A stretch of DNA of 39,072 bases, from positions 1 to 39,072 of the IMG/VR virus record IMGVR_UViG_3300025085_000069, one strand, 5' to 3'. The notes below the pieces were generated by a model. It was given only the letters and a program-made list of their open reading frames with translations, did no database searches and was not told the DNA's origin. Shown here piece after piece: positions 1-7,073 of this stretch (position 1 is the first letter of the stretch; each line of letters opens with the position of its first letter). This stretch comes from a virus. The position numbers were made by a program, and so were the translations under genes.

Positions 1-691
1 ATTGAGTCAGTCTTTTGTATTCAAGAAGATTCGTAATGTAAATTACGGCTGCTACATAGTTGGGTTTAATTGTCTCCTGTCTACTCTGTAGAGTTTTCTC
101 AAAAAATGAAAATACTATTCCGGAGCATCTAGAAAAGTCTAGGTCGCCTAAGTTAGTTGAAAATTTTTCAACAAGACCTAGATAATTCATTGGGTTTGTT
201 CCTGCATTCCCGAAATGCTTTGCTATTCTCTTTGCTATTTTAGAAACTTCTTTCGTACTAGAACCAAACTCTGCACATACTTGCTTGAGTGTGTAAGGCA
301 GATTTCTTTCTCTAAGAAGATAATAGGTAATAGCAGTGGCTCTAGCCTCATAAGAAGATACACCGAAAACACCTCCTCGGAAACAAGAAAGGTAAGCATT
401 CTCTAACCTATCTATGAGGGAACGGGATTGAGTAATAGATGCCATACACATTTTACTAAGAGTTAGGCCTCTAAGAATATGGCTTGCCATGACTCTATCG
501 TATTTATTGACAGCCTTGGAACCTACTGATTTATCAACAGAGCGTATAGGATTACCCTGCTCGTCGTAGAGTCTAATCTCTTGCTCAAAGGGTTGGGTAA
601 CGACAACAAGACCGCAATAATCACAAACACTTTCACCTAAAAACTCGTTAAAGGTGAATTCATTTTCTCCACATTCGGAACAAGGAACCAC
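1..691 (-). CDS. tfb: Viral transcription factor B (TFB/TFIIB-like), 3' end cut by window edge
   Basis: Archaeal-type general transcription factor that bridges TATA-bound TBP and RNA polymerase. Reading the minus strand from a GTG at 691 gives about 230 residues open to the left edge. A zinc ribbon is formed by C4, C7, C23 and C26 (PCSECG...VCDYCGLVV). A first cyclin-like repeat is recognisable in SYEARATAITYYLLRERN and the following KQVCAEFG / KEVSKIAKRIAKHFG helices, and a second repeat begins with KPNYVAAVIYITN near the edge. The linker between ribbon and core looks shortened. The GTG shares one base with the upstream gene's TAG and is preceded by GGAGGA, so translation is coupled. It probably redirects host polymerase to viral promoters. 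The family is well supported; its promoter preference is unknown. Confidence 0.88.
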   Translation of the reverse strand, partial: MVPCSECGENEFTFNEFLGESVCDYCGLVVVTQPFEQEIRLYDEQGNPIRSVDKSVGSKAVNKYDRVMASHILRGLTLSKMCMASITQSRSLIDRLENAYLSCFRGGVFGVSSYEARATAITYYLLRERNLPYTLKQVCAEFGSSTKEVSKIAKRIAKHFGNAGTNPMNYLGLVEKFSTNLGDLDFSRCSGIVFSFFEKTLQSRQETIKPNYVAAVIYITNLLEYKRLTQ

Positions 692-2073
692 TATTCCTCC
701 TCCTCGTTTTGTTGTTGAGAATGGCTCATAGAAAAATATACTGAGCCATTAAGTAGGGTAAGGGATGAGAAATCTATTCTATTAGGGGCCTCATAGATGC
801 TATGCATAGTGCTTACCATAGGTTTAGTGACTTTATCGTTCAAAACAACTAGAGCCCTAGAAATGGCTTGGTCCACTTGGGGAGAATTACGCTGTAGATT
901 ATCTACACATACTCCCATAATTTGATACTTTTGTTGCCAATCAAACCCGTTGTCGGTCTCTCCTTCTTTGGGGAATCCTAATTGAACACCTTCATCTAAA
1001 TCGGAAATAGTGATTCTCCAAGTGAAATCGGAAATATCCTTGCCAAAGTTTTTTTCAATCCTTCTAATTTCAGTCCATCCTTCTTCTGTTAGAGAACCAA
1101 TATGTTTAGTAGACACCAACTGCCTACCATCCTTAGTATGAGACCTCCAAAAGATAATCCAATCGTTCTCTACACCCTTGACGAATAGTGCTTGGTTCCC
1201 ATTAGTTTGAAAGAATCTCATTCTTAGAGGATATTTTTCAAGAGTATCCTGTAGTAGAACATTGGCTCTTTTAGCGATTAAATCACTCGTCCTATTCTGC
1301 ATAAGGAAGTTTTTCATAACTTTGATATCGGACTCTCTCCCTTCTTTGCCCATCAAACGACGGTAGAGGTTTTCCGGAGAAGTGTGTACCCAACTTCCTC
1401 TCTGAGTCCCATGAAGATAATGAGATAGATAACCCATGAATTCCGTAATTGGTATTTTTCCCCAAATACCCTCACTTATTTCCAACGCTATTTCTTTAGA
1501 AGATATTTGCTGAGTGTTTAAGCGGCACTTGATAAAAGTTCTATTATCGTAGAATGAGTAAGGAGTCCGGTTTAGAATCACATAGTTGATATCGGGTGGC
1601 AGAGAGACAATTTTGAAAAATGCATCTCTGACCTGTTCCCTAGTATCGGAATTGTTTGTTTGAAAACAAAGACTTGCTAGATGTCTAGAAGCAGTAGTCC
1701 TAGTCATAGTTTGACCGTTCATCCGTAGGCTGCCTCCTAGGTTTTCAATAATAACTGAGAACCCATTAAGTACGAATTCCGCTATATTTTTTTTGCTGGT
1801 ATGACTAGCACTAGAAAGGGCTGCCTTGAAAATACTGTTTCTAAAACTTAGGGCTACCGCTTCGGTAGCGTAGTCCATCTTGAAGGAGGTTTTTACTGAT
1901 GAATAATCAGTGTGCCAATAATCCCATATGTTAGTTTTACGGTAAGAGTCCAAGTCTTGATGGTACATCCAAAGATTTCCTTCTATCAACCTATCCAAAA
2001 GGGCAGGGTTATTTCTTCTTTGATATGGGGGTCTGTAAATTATTTGCTTTTTATTTTCATTCATTTTAATCAC
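691..2073 (-). CDS. Hypothetical protein, about 460 aa
   Basis: I do not recognise this family. It is a soluble, mixed-composition protein with no signal peptide or membrane segment. An aromatic N-terminal stretch (GNLWMYHQDLDSYRKTNIWD) and a glutamate-rich C-terminus (QQQNEEEE) stand out. The GTG start forms a four-base GTGA overlap with the stop of the small zinc protein upstream; an ATG at 2064 is the alternative. Its last codon overlaps the first base of tfb, so the two are translationally coupled, and a role with TFB in viral transcription is possible but only by position. Confidence 0.75.
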   Translation of the reverse strand: MIKMNENKKQIIYRPPYQRRNNPALLDRLIEGNLWMYHQDLDSYRKTNIWDYWHTDYSSVKTSFKMDYATEAVALSFRNSIFKAALSSASHTSKKNIAEFVLNGFSVIIENLGGSLRMNGQTMTRTTASRHLASLCFQTNNSDTREQVRDAFFKIVSLPPDINYVILNRTPYSFYDNRTFIKCRLNTQQISSKEIALEISEGIWGKIPITEFMGYLSHYLHGTQRGSWVHTSPENLYRRLMGKEGRESDIKVMKNFLMQNRTSDLIAKRANVLLQDTLEKYPLRMRFFQTNGNQALFVKGVENDWIIFWRSHTKDGRQLVSTKHIGSLTEEGWTEIRRIEKNFGKDISDFTWRITISDLDEGVQLGFPKEGETDNGFDWQQKYQIMGVCVDNLQRNSPQVDQAISRALVVLNDKVTKPMVSTMHSIYEAPNRIDFSSLTLLNGSVYFSMSHSQQQNEEEE

Positions 2074-2228
2074 AACATTCTAAATTTTGATGTATATTTT
2101 TGGAGACAATTTTCGTGGGCTTCTAGTTTAATATCTTGAGCCGTGTAGAGGTTGCCTCCGCACACTCTACATTTTGTAGCGATTTTACCGCCTCGTGAAT
2201 AATTCACATAGTTTGGGTCTTTAGACAT
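2070..2228 (-). CDS. Small zinc-finger protein, 52 aa
   Basis: Short minus-strand gene starting ATG at 2228. It carries a CxxC...HxxxC knuckle (CRVCGGNL, then HENC after about 14 residues), which should bind one zinc ion and probably a nucleic acid. Its start lies 25 bases inside the end of the upstream gene, and its stop overlaps the GTG start of the 460-aa gene by four bases. That packing supports it as a real gene despite its size. It is one of several tiny CxxC proteins in this leftward block; no specific function can be assigned. Confidence 0.6.
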   Translation of the reverse strand: MSKDPNYVNYSRGGKIATKCRVCGGNLYTAQDIKLEAHENCLQKYTSKFRML

Positions 2229-2518
2229 AATTCACACACCGTTCCTTTACAGTTTTTTTTGTGGTAAGCATTGAATCTATCCAACTCTTTTATGTGTTTT
2301 TTGATATATTGAGAGAAACCTTCTTTTACAGCATCTTCAATATCAAATAATTCACGATACAATTTATCGTTTAAGAATTTAGTGGCTTCTTTAGTTTCAA
2401 GGAAGATGCGTGAAGCACGCAAAGCACCTTCCATTTTTTTTCGCCCCTCTACAGAGAGCAGAGGTAGTAGTGACTGGACTACCTCCCTACAATGAGTGTA
2501 GTTTCTATAGAGGGGCAT
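2204..2518 (-). CDS. Hypothetical protein with C-terminal zinc knuckle, 104 aa
   Basis: Mostly helical protein with a C-terminal Cys/His cluster (HKKNCKGTVCELC) that looks like a small zinc-binding knuckle. The central part (EGRKKMEGALRASRIFLETKEATKFLNDKLYRELFD) predicts amphipathic helices. The 3' end overlaps the following small zinc gene by 25 bases. No family is recognised. It belongs to the leftward early block, and a nucleic-acid-binding role is a guess from the knuckle. Confidence 0.65.
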   Translation of the reverse strand: MPLYRNYTHCREVVQSLLPLLSVEGRKKMEGALRASRIFLETKEATKFLNDKLYRELFDIEDAVKEGFSQYIKKHIKELDRFNAYHKKNCKGTVCELCLKTQTM

Positions 2519-2560
2519 AGCGATTCGGCTAAGAGGATATAGCGATTGAGGGATGCTAAC

Positions 2561-2767
2561 TCAGTAGCAGCCTCCAACGATAGCAGGGCTGAGTTGAACT
2601 GAATCTACCTCATCCCAATTGACTTCTGCGATATCGGCTCGTGTCACCAATTCCCCATCAATAAAAATCCAATGGGTTGGATGACTTCCAATCTGTTCAA
2701 TAATCTGAGAAGCCTCAAGCGCTAATTCTGTGTGTCCTGTTTCATTCATAATTGTCAATGTAATCAT
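2561..2767 (-). CDS. ThiS/MoaD-like beta-grasp (ubiquitin-like) small protein
   Basis: 68 residues from the ATG at 2767. That start has a good GGAAGGTGAT ribosome site six bases upstream; a GTG at 2776 would add three residues. The pattern is an N-terminal strand (ITLTIMNETGH), a helix, a strand pair around HWIFIDGELV, then VDSVQLSPAIVGG followed by Cys-Tyr. The hydrophobic-Pro-x-x-x-Gly-Gly ending matches sulfur-carrier and ubiquitin-like proteins such as ThiS and MoaD, where the terminal GG is activated by an E1-like enzyme. Here two residues follow the GG, so conjugation would require trimming. No E1 or JAMM protease is visible in the window. The fold is inferred from pattern only. Confidence 0.6.
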   Translation of the reverse strand: MITLTIMNETGHTELALEASQIIEQIGSHPTHWIFIDGELVTRADIAEVNWDEVDSVQLSPAIVGGCY

Positions 2768-2772
2768 AATAA

Positions 2773-3933
2773 TCACCTTCCTGTTTCATCTACCTCGTAT
2801 TCACTATTTAAGCCATCCTGTTTAGCCTGTATCAGGGAAGAGGCTTGCCGTTTTGTCACTTCTGTCTCTTCCTCGGTGAAACCTAGTTTCATCATGTGGT
2901 TTTTCTGCTTGTCCGTAGCGGGGGTGAAAATATCCCACAACTTATTGAGTTGGTTGATAGAAAGCGATTTATTCGGATGACGAATAATCCTGTTTTCAAT
3001 ATCTTCCACAAATCTAGTCTCCCACTTGGGGAGGGAAGAATTATTTTTCAAAGAACGGTATGTTGGAATACCATAAAAGGACATTTTAGCATCCACGAAA
3101 CCTTGCTGCTTTTCCATTCGGGTCTCTTTAGATTGTTTGATTCTATCCGTTAGCATTTCATCCTCCGCATCAGCAACCGCTTGATATTTTTTAGATTCAT
3201 AGTAAAAATCATCCAAATCTGCTAGTAGTTGGCGGTTAGGATATCCACGGGTTTCAATTTGACGCTTAGGGTTATCCGGATGGTTCCATCTCCAAACAAG
3301 GGAAGCCATTTGTCCGTTCATAGCCCTCTTGCGAATGAAGGTTTTATCACGCCACATTCCTAGAGAAGAATCGTAATAGGTTCCTTTGACCCTAACATTC
3401 ATACGCAAATCTAAATCTTTGATTCTATCAAATTTGTAAGTAAATAGTGTCCCGTGCTGTTCCCACCAAGACTCTTTTTTCATTCCTTCAACCCGAACAT
3501 CAATCCATTCTGCAATCATTTCATCAGTAATAAATTCATCAGCGAGTCCTGTAGATTCTCTAATGGCTCGGATAATCAAGTAGGTATTGATGTGGTCGCT
3601 TCCGACACATTCAATCGTCCCATTCACTGTGTTTTTAATTTCAAAGTGATATTTGACAGGATGTCCACAAAGACATTTTCCATATCCTTGATGAGATTCA
3701 TGCACCCAATCGGGTGCAGACGGTACAGATTCATTGTAAGGCTTCCACCAAACATTACCTGTCGCCAACCATTCCATTTTAGCCTCGTCATAATTGTCTG
3801 CTTCGGATAGTAGGGTTAGGTGCCTCTTGAGGGCTTTATCCCAACGACCATTACCCAATTCTCGCTTTGCTTGTATTGTGGTGTATCCTTCTCTTTCGTA
3901 AGTTAATTCAATTGCTTCTCTTGGTATTTCCAT
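2773..3933 (-). CDS. Hypothetical protein with CxCGH motif and C-terminal KQ-helix domain, 386 aa
   Basis: Residues about 80-116 contain YGKCLCGHPVKYHFEI followed by NTVNGTIECVGSDHI. This is a recurring viral motif in which C87, C89, H91, C109 and H114 could hold a metal. The C-terminus (ATDKQKNHMMKLGFTEEE, then TKRQASSLI) resembles the short helical module ending many phage nucleic-acid enzymes. The middle is rich in charged and aromatic residues. I expect a DNA- or RNA-binding accessory protein of the replication block, but no enzyme motif is visible. It starts at ATG 3933, three bases after the stop of the upstream gene. Confidence 0.72.
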   Translation of the reverse strand: MEIPREAIELTYEREGYTTIQAKRELGNGRWDKALKRHLTLLSEADNYDEAKMEWLATGNVWWKPYNESVPSAPDWVHESHQGYGKCLCGHPVKYHFEIKNTVNGTIECVGSDHINTYLIIRAIRESTGLADEFITDEMIAEWIDVRVEGMKKESWWEQHGTLFTYKFDRIKDLDLRMNVRVKGTYYDSSLGMWRDKTFIRKRAMNGQMASLVWRWNHPDNPKRQIETRGYPNRQLLADLDDFYYESKKYQAVADAEDEMLTDRIKQSKETRMEKQQGFVDAKMSFYGIPTYRSLKNNSSLPKWETRFVEDIENRIIRHPNKSLSINQLNKLWDIFTPATDKQKNHMMKLGFTEEETEVTKRQASSLIQAKQDGLNSEYEVDETGR

Positions 3934-3935
3934 AT

Positions 3936-4406
3936 TTATTCACTCCAATAGTCTCTTTCTAGATTTTGATTTTCTTTCCAATCTTCTAATGCGGGAGACT
4001 TCCGCTTTTTCTTTTTTGATGGATTTGCTTTTTCCATCATCCTGCTGTGCAATAGCACTAACTGGTTTTGCATCCTTTCTAACTCTTGCCTAAAGGGAGC
4101 AAGATTTTCTTGCAGAAAAGACTCTAAGATAGGAGTAATAATTCTCTCCCAATCCAAATTAGCCACTTCACCTTTAATGGCTGTTTCAGCAATAAAAGAG
4201 GACATACCCCTTTCCTCCTCAAGAGAAAGAATACGATTTTCTAGTGCAGAAACTAGATTATCAATTTTTTTATTGCTGTTTTTTACGCTACGAGATTGCT
4301 TCATCAATGTTTTACAATCCCTACAGACATCCTTTCCACCTCTTCGCTCCTGAAAGGCTAAACTCCAAGGTTGGAATTGCTTTTCACAAATAGAACAAGT
4401 GAACAC
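3936..4406 (-). CDS. Zinc-ribbon plus coiled-coil protein, 156 aa
   Basis: The N-terminus forms a zinc ribbon, CSICEKQF...VCRDCKTL (two CxxC pairs about 20 residues apart). A long heptad-rich segment follows (NKKIDNLVSALENRILSLEEERG and later QENLAPFRQELERMQNQLVLLHSRMME), then a lysine-rich stretch (NPSKKKKRKSP). This suggests a multimeric nucleic-acid-binding protein. The GTG start shares one base with the TAG of the upstream gene, the same coupling seen at tfb. No known family is recognised. Confidence 0.7.
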   Translation of the reverse strand: MFTCSICEKQFQPWSLAFQERRGGKDVCRDCKTLMKQSRSVKNSNKKIDNLVSALENRILSLEEERGMSSFIAETAIKGEVANLDWERIITPILESFLQENLAPFRQELERMQNQLVLLHSRMMEKANPSKKKKRKSPALEDWKENQNLERDYWSE

Positions 4407-4663
4407 TACTGTCCCTCCATAAATTCACGGTCTGCCTTCTCAAAGGCATACTGTTCTTCCAAGTAGCCCTGTAGAATACCATCCAATTGTTCTTGCATGG
4501 CTTCTATGATACCGGCAATTGTGCGCCGATTTATTGACAACCAAATCCTGTCATGGTTGTTAATGACCACTTTTAATTCATCTTTCTCTCCTCTCGTAAT
4601 CACGATAGGAGGCATCTCGTTACTGTTTATTAATCTAAATTCTACTGTTTTCATTTTTTTCAC
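4406..4663 (-). CDS. Hypothetical protein, 85 aa
   Basis: Small acidic protein with alternating strands in its first half (MKTVEFRLINSNEMPPIVITRGEKDELKVVINNHDRIWLSI) and a helix in its second half ending EQYAFEKADREFMEGQ. No motif is recognised. It starts at ATG 4663, 17 bases downstream of the tRNA-Leu gene in the same orientation, and its stop overlaps the next gene by one base. Confidence 0.65.
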   Translation of the reverse strand: MKKMKTVEFRLINSNEMPPIVITRGEKDELKVVINNHDRIWLSINRRTIAGIIEAMQEQLDGILQGYLEEQYAFEKADREFMEGQ

Positions 4664-4680
4664 TTCCTTGTGGAATCAAA

Positions 4681-4764
4681 TGTCGGGGGCAGGATTTGAA
4701 CCTGCGAACCTTTACGGACAGGAGTTTAAGCCCTGCGCTTTTAACCTAACTCAGCCACCCCGAC
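4681..4764 (-). tRNA. tRNA-Leu (anticodon UAA)
   Basis: The minus strand folds as a class II tRNA. The acceptor stem pairs GTCGGGG with CCCCGAC, followed by discriminator A. The anticodon stem CAGGG/TCCTG encloses the loop CTTAAAC, reading UAA. There is a long variable arm, and the T arm GCAGG-TTCAAAT-CCTGC is canonical. CCA is not encoded, as is usual in many archaea. It should read TTA and TTG, codons used often in this A+T-rich genome. It lies eight bases from tRNA-Arg in the same orientation, between protein genes. Confidence 0.93.
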
Positions 4765-4772
4765 TTGAATGG

Positions 4773-4844
4773 CGGGCATAGAGGGAATTGAACCCCCATC
4801 TCAGGCTTAGAAGGCCCGAATGCTATCCATTACACCATACACCC
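4773..4844 (-). tRNA. tRNA-Arg (anticodon UCU)
   Basis: 72-nt cloverleaf on the minus strand. Acceptor GGGTGTA pairs with TATGCCC, with two wobble pairs; discriminator G. The anticodon stem CGGGC/GCCTG has loop CTTCTAA, reading UCU, and the T arm is GGGGG-TTCAATT-CCCTC. CCA is not encoded. It reads AGA and AGG, the dominant arginine codons in the late genes here, so it probably supplements the host tRNA pool. Its first base is the last base of the TAG stop of the upstream gene, so it is likely processed from the same transcript. Confidence 0.92.
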
Positions 4845-5074
4845 TATATTTTCTCCCAAACATTTGCTTGGAATTTATGTCCCCGTTGGTTGGAGACAAG
4901 AGTTGTTTCTACTGAAACAAATTGAGGACGCTTTGATAGAAGACTTCTAATCTTACTCTTGTTGGGTGATTTATTCCAACGGTTGTCTACGAAATCATAA
5001 ATCTCATTCAAAGTTAAAGTATTGCCTAACTCTTCAAAAGCATCTTCAATCATTGATATGTGACTCTTTCCCAT
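4844..5074 (-). CDS. Small winged-helix-type DNA-binding protein, 76 aa
   Basis: The sequence SMIEDAFEELGNTLTLNEIYDFVDNRWNKSPNKSKIRSLLSKRPQFVSV reads as helix-turn-helix followed by a strand wing, like small archaeal winged-helix proteins. A comparable pattern occurs in the gene at 16154-16393. A regulator or DNA-binding accessory role is likely; its target is unknown. The stop codon abuts the tRNA-Arg gene. The start is ATG 5074. Confidence 0.62.
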   Translation of the reverse strand: MGKSHISMIEDAFEELGNTLTLNEIYDFVDNRWNKSPNKSKIRSLLSKRPQFVSVETTLVSNQRGHKFQANVWEKI

Positions 5075-5100
5075 GTTATCACATCCATACTATCAAGTAT

Positions 5101-5406
5101 TTAGTTTATCCAATTGAGAATCCAAGCATCATTTTTTTGAGTGCATAGGCTCTGTAATTGAAAGAAGGAATAGTCATCATCTTTGTGTTTATCAACAATC
5201 GCACTAGCGAGAGTCAAGGCAATTTTTTCAAAGTTGCTCTTTTCAAGAAAGAGGGCTGCTATATCCTTTGTTAGAGTTTCTGTCTCCCTTTCGTGTTGAA
5301 GGGTGCAATAACATGGCTCTTTGTAAACAACATCATGTGTATTATCAATAACTTCCATGAAACCGCTCCCATCACAATGGCTACATTGGCAACATTTTTC
5401 GTTCAT
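5101..5406 (-). CDS. Cys-rich zinc-binding protein, 101 aa
   Basis: The N-terminus has a CxxCxxCxGxGF cluster (CCQCSHCDGSGFMEV) and a later CYC, recalling the DnaJ/rubredoxin-like knuckles that bind zinc. The rest predicts two or three helices (HERETETLTKDIAALFLEK...KIALTLASAIVDKHKDD). The start overlaps the stop of the upstream gene by four bases. The function is unknown; it is one of the recurrent small zinc proteins of this leftward block. Confidence 0.65.
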   Translation of the reverse strand: MNEKCCQCSHCDGSGFMEVIDNTHDVVYKEPCYCTLQHERETETLTKDIAALFLEKSNFEKIALTLASAIVDKHKDDDYSFFQLQSLCTQKNDAWILNWIN

Positions 5407-5774
5407 TCAATCATCTCCTTCGGTTGCCATCCATCTTCTTCTGTGTATGTGTATAATTCTTTGAGAATAATTCCCCAGTCTGCGTGAGCATAACGCTCGT
5501 CAAGGTCTTCGTATTGGTCGTGCATGGAATAGTCATCCATACACATAGACCAACAATCCGTAATACTCCACAATGCGCCACATTCTTTCTCTGCCCTGTC
5601 AAGTTCTTCACGCAACCGCTTGACCTCCTCAAGGAGAAGCGGTGCGTCTTCCAATAGTGCGCTGGTGGCCTTATGTTGCTCAATCGTTTTAGCATTCTTG
5701 AGCATCCACTTTGACTTTCGCCAAGTCTGTCCTTCGTTTGCTAAGTGTCCTGTATATTTTTCTATGTCAATCAT
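5403..5774 (-). CDS. Hypothetical coiled-coil protein, 123 aa
   Basis: A helical stretch (ATSALLEDAPLLLEEVKRLREELDRAEKECGALW) with leucine heptads is followed by an acidic, aromatic C-terminal half (MCMDDYSMHDQYEDLDERYAHADWG). No catalytic motif is seen. It overlaps both neighbours by four bases (ATGA), which supports co-translation in the early block. Confidence 0.62.
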   Translation of the reverse strand: MIDIEKYTGHLANEGQTWRKSKWMLKNAKTIEQHKATSALLEDAPLLLEEVKRLREELDRAEKECGALWSITDCWSMCMDDYSMHDQYEDLDERYAHADWGIILKELYTYTEEDGWQPKEMIE

Positions 5775-6019
5775 TCTTGTTCACCCCATAGTTTCAATTG
5801 TTCTTTGGTGTAGCCACCTGTTCTTTTCTTTTCTTCAAAGCACTTAACACAAATCTCGTCTTGAAACATGATGTGCCTTTGCGCTCTCAATTCATTGAGG
5901 TGAGTCATAGGAAAGAAGTTTAGACAATAATCACATTTACCCATAGGTATGCCTTTTGTTTCCCAAACTTTCAATGCTTCGTCTTGCGTAATTCCTTTGT
6001 GTTTGTTTGTGTCATTCAT
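5771..6019 (-). CDS. Small zinc-ribbon protein, 82 aa
   Basis: Two CxxC pairs, CDYCLNFF and CVKCFEEK, separated by about 25 residues, form a probable zinc ribbon. Helical ends flank the ribbon. It overlaps the downstream gene by four bases and lies three bases after the upstream one. No family name can be assigned; binding of nucleic acid or of a partner protein is the likely role. Confidence 0.65.
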   Translation of the reverse strand: MNDTNKHKGITQDEALKVWETKGIPMGKCDYCLNFFPMTHLNELRAQRHIMFQDEICVKCFEEKKRTGGYTKEQLKLWGEQE

Positions 6020-6021
6020 TT

Positions 6022-6597
6022 TTATTCACCTCGTATTTTGTTTACAATAAATGAGACTGGAAACCATTCGGGGTTATCTCTTCGTAGCCAGTAAGCAAAA
6101 CTCCACTTACCTTCACGGTAATAATGTCGGTAGGAACGGATAACAAAATCCCAAGTATGCTTTTCTTCGGGCAAACGGTATTCGTCTGCCATAGCGATAG
6201 AAACAGGAGTCAAGTCCTCTTCATCGTATGAAAAGGTAAACGAATCTAGAATTCTCTTTTCTGTTCCATGTTTCTTTTTGTAGCGATAGGTATATTCTTC
6301 ACACAATGCAAGAGCGTGGTTGTAGAGCCACATGAAATTAGCCTTTGTCTTTCTAGCCCAAATTGTGCTAGGATGATTGAGCATGGCTGGCTTCATCAAG
6401 TAATTGAAGTGAGATTCTTTGTGAAATTCTTTCAATTCTTTGAGAGAAGGTTCTCGTCCATGAGACTCCCAAAACAAGAAGTATAGACAATTTGTGTGCA
6501 ACATTTGACAACTTTCCGTGGGCATTTTCACTACATGTTTGTCTATCATTTGATGAGCAGATTCTACAGGAGAACGGGATAGTGCGAAAATATTCAT
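6022..6597 (-). CDS. Conserved viral protein of the DKHVVKM/HP-W family, 191 aa
   Basis: The sequence begins MNIFALSRSPVESAHQMIDKHVVKMP, and later has LNHPSTIWARKTKANFMWLYNHALALCEEYTYRY and SYRHYYREGKWSFAYWLRRDNPEWF. I know this pattern from proteins of many tailed phages. Such proteins are often left hypothetical and sometimes labelled as pyrimidine-dimer glycosylase-like. The conserved His, Lys and Trp residues hint at an enzyme acting on DNA or nucleotides, but I cannot confirm the reaction. The ATG at 6597 shares a base with the stop of the upstream small gene; a TTG at 6600 is less likely. Confidence 0.68.
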   Translation of the reverse strand: MNIFALSRSPVESAHQMIDKHVVKMPTESCQMLHTNCLYFLFWESHGREPSLKELKEFHKESHFNYLMKPAMLNHPSTIWARKTKANFMWLYNHALALCEEYTYRYKKKHGTEKRILDSFTFSYDEEDLTPVSIAMADEYRLPEEKHTWDFVIRSYRHYYREGKWSFAYWLRRDNPEWFPVSFIVNKIRGE

Positions 6598-6725
6598 CAA
6601 ACATCAACTCCCATAACATGGTTCAATCCGCCTAAAGGCCAAATCGGTTCTCCGTCGTTAGCCCACACGCAAGACATGTGAACATCGGCTATAATCGTCA
6701 ATTCAATAATTTCTTCTTCATTCAT
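6597..6725 (-). CDS. Hypothetical small protein, 42 aa
   Basis: Short gene between two overlapping neighbours. Its ATG forms an ATGA overlap with the gene upstream, and its TGA shares one base with the ATG downstream. The product begins MNEEEIIELTIIADVHMSCVW and ends in a Gly/Pro-containing tail; no motif is recognised. The double coupling is the main reason to believe it is translated. Confidence 0.5.
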   Translation of the reverse strand: MNEEEIIELTIIADVHMSCVWANDGEPIWPLGGLNHVMGVDV

Positions 6726-6895
6726 ATTTTCATCCTCTGTTGTGATAACTGAAACGCTTTGTAAGAAGGCGTTCCTAAACTTCTCAATTCTTTGTAGATT
6801 TCTCTACGCTTTTTTTCTAATTCGTAAGGTCTTTCAAGATATTCCTTTTTGAAAAACCTATACGAATCCCTTTGTATGATATCTCTCATTTTCAT
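6722..6895 (-). CDS. Small basic helical protein, 57 aa
   Basis: Lysine/arginine-rich helical protein (MKMRDIIQRDSYRFFKKEY...EKKRREIYKELRSLG). I chose the ATG at 6895 because a GGAG site lies eight bases upstream; an in-frame TTG at 6955 would extend the product to 77 residues but has no clear ribosome site. It overlaps the 42-aa gene downstream by four bases. Its basic character suggests nucleic-acid contact; the family is not recognised. Confidence 0.52.
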   Translation of the reverse strand: MKMRDIIQRDSYRFFKKEYLERPYELEKKRREIYKELRSLGTPSYKAFQLSQQRMKI

Positions 6896-6981
6896 TCGTA
6901 TTTCTCCATTGTAGATTCCATCCAAATGGGCTACATCGCCATAACCCGAAGGCAATGGTATAGTATAGACAAATATGACAA

Positions 6982-7056
6982 TCGGGGGAAGAGATGGAGG
7001 TAGAACGAACCCCCTTCACCGAAGGAGCCTTCTCTCTTCATTACTGGTAAACCCGA
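6982..7056 (-). other. Nested inverted repeats downstream of the helicase gene (possible RNA structure)
   Basis: Three nested arms can pair. TCGGG at 6982-6986 pairs with CCCGA at 7052-7056, GAAGAGA at 6988-6994 with TCTCTTC at 7033-7039, and CCTTC at 7013-7017 with GAAGG at 7021-7025 across a 3-base loop. On the leftward transcript this lies just after the helicase stop and before the next gene. It could be a processing signal, a partial terminator or a small RNA. It lacks the arms of a tRNA, and no long reading frame crosses it. Confidence 0.35.
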
Positions 7057-7073
7057 CCATCATAGATGGAGTA

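Noticed and set aside
6982-7056. Third tRNA gene next to the helicase
   Set aside because: Arms do not form a cloverleaf and no standard T loop or anticodon stem is present.
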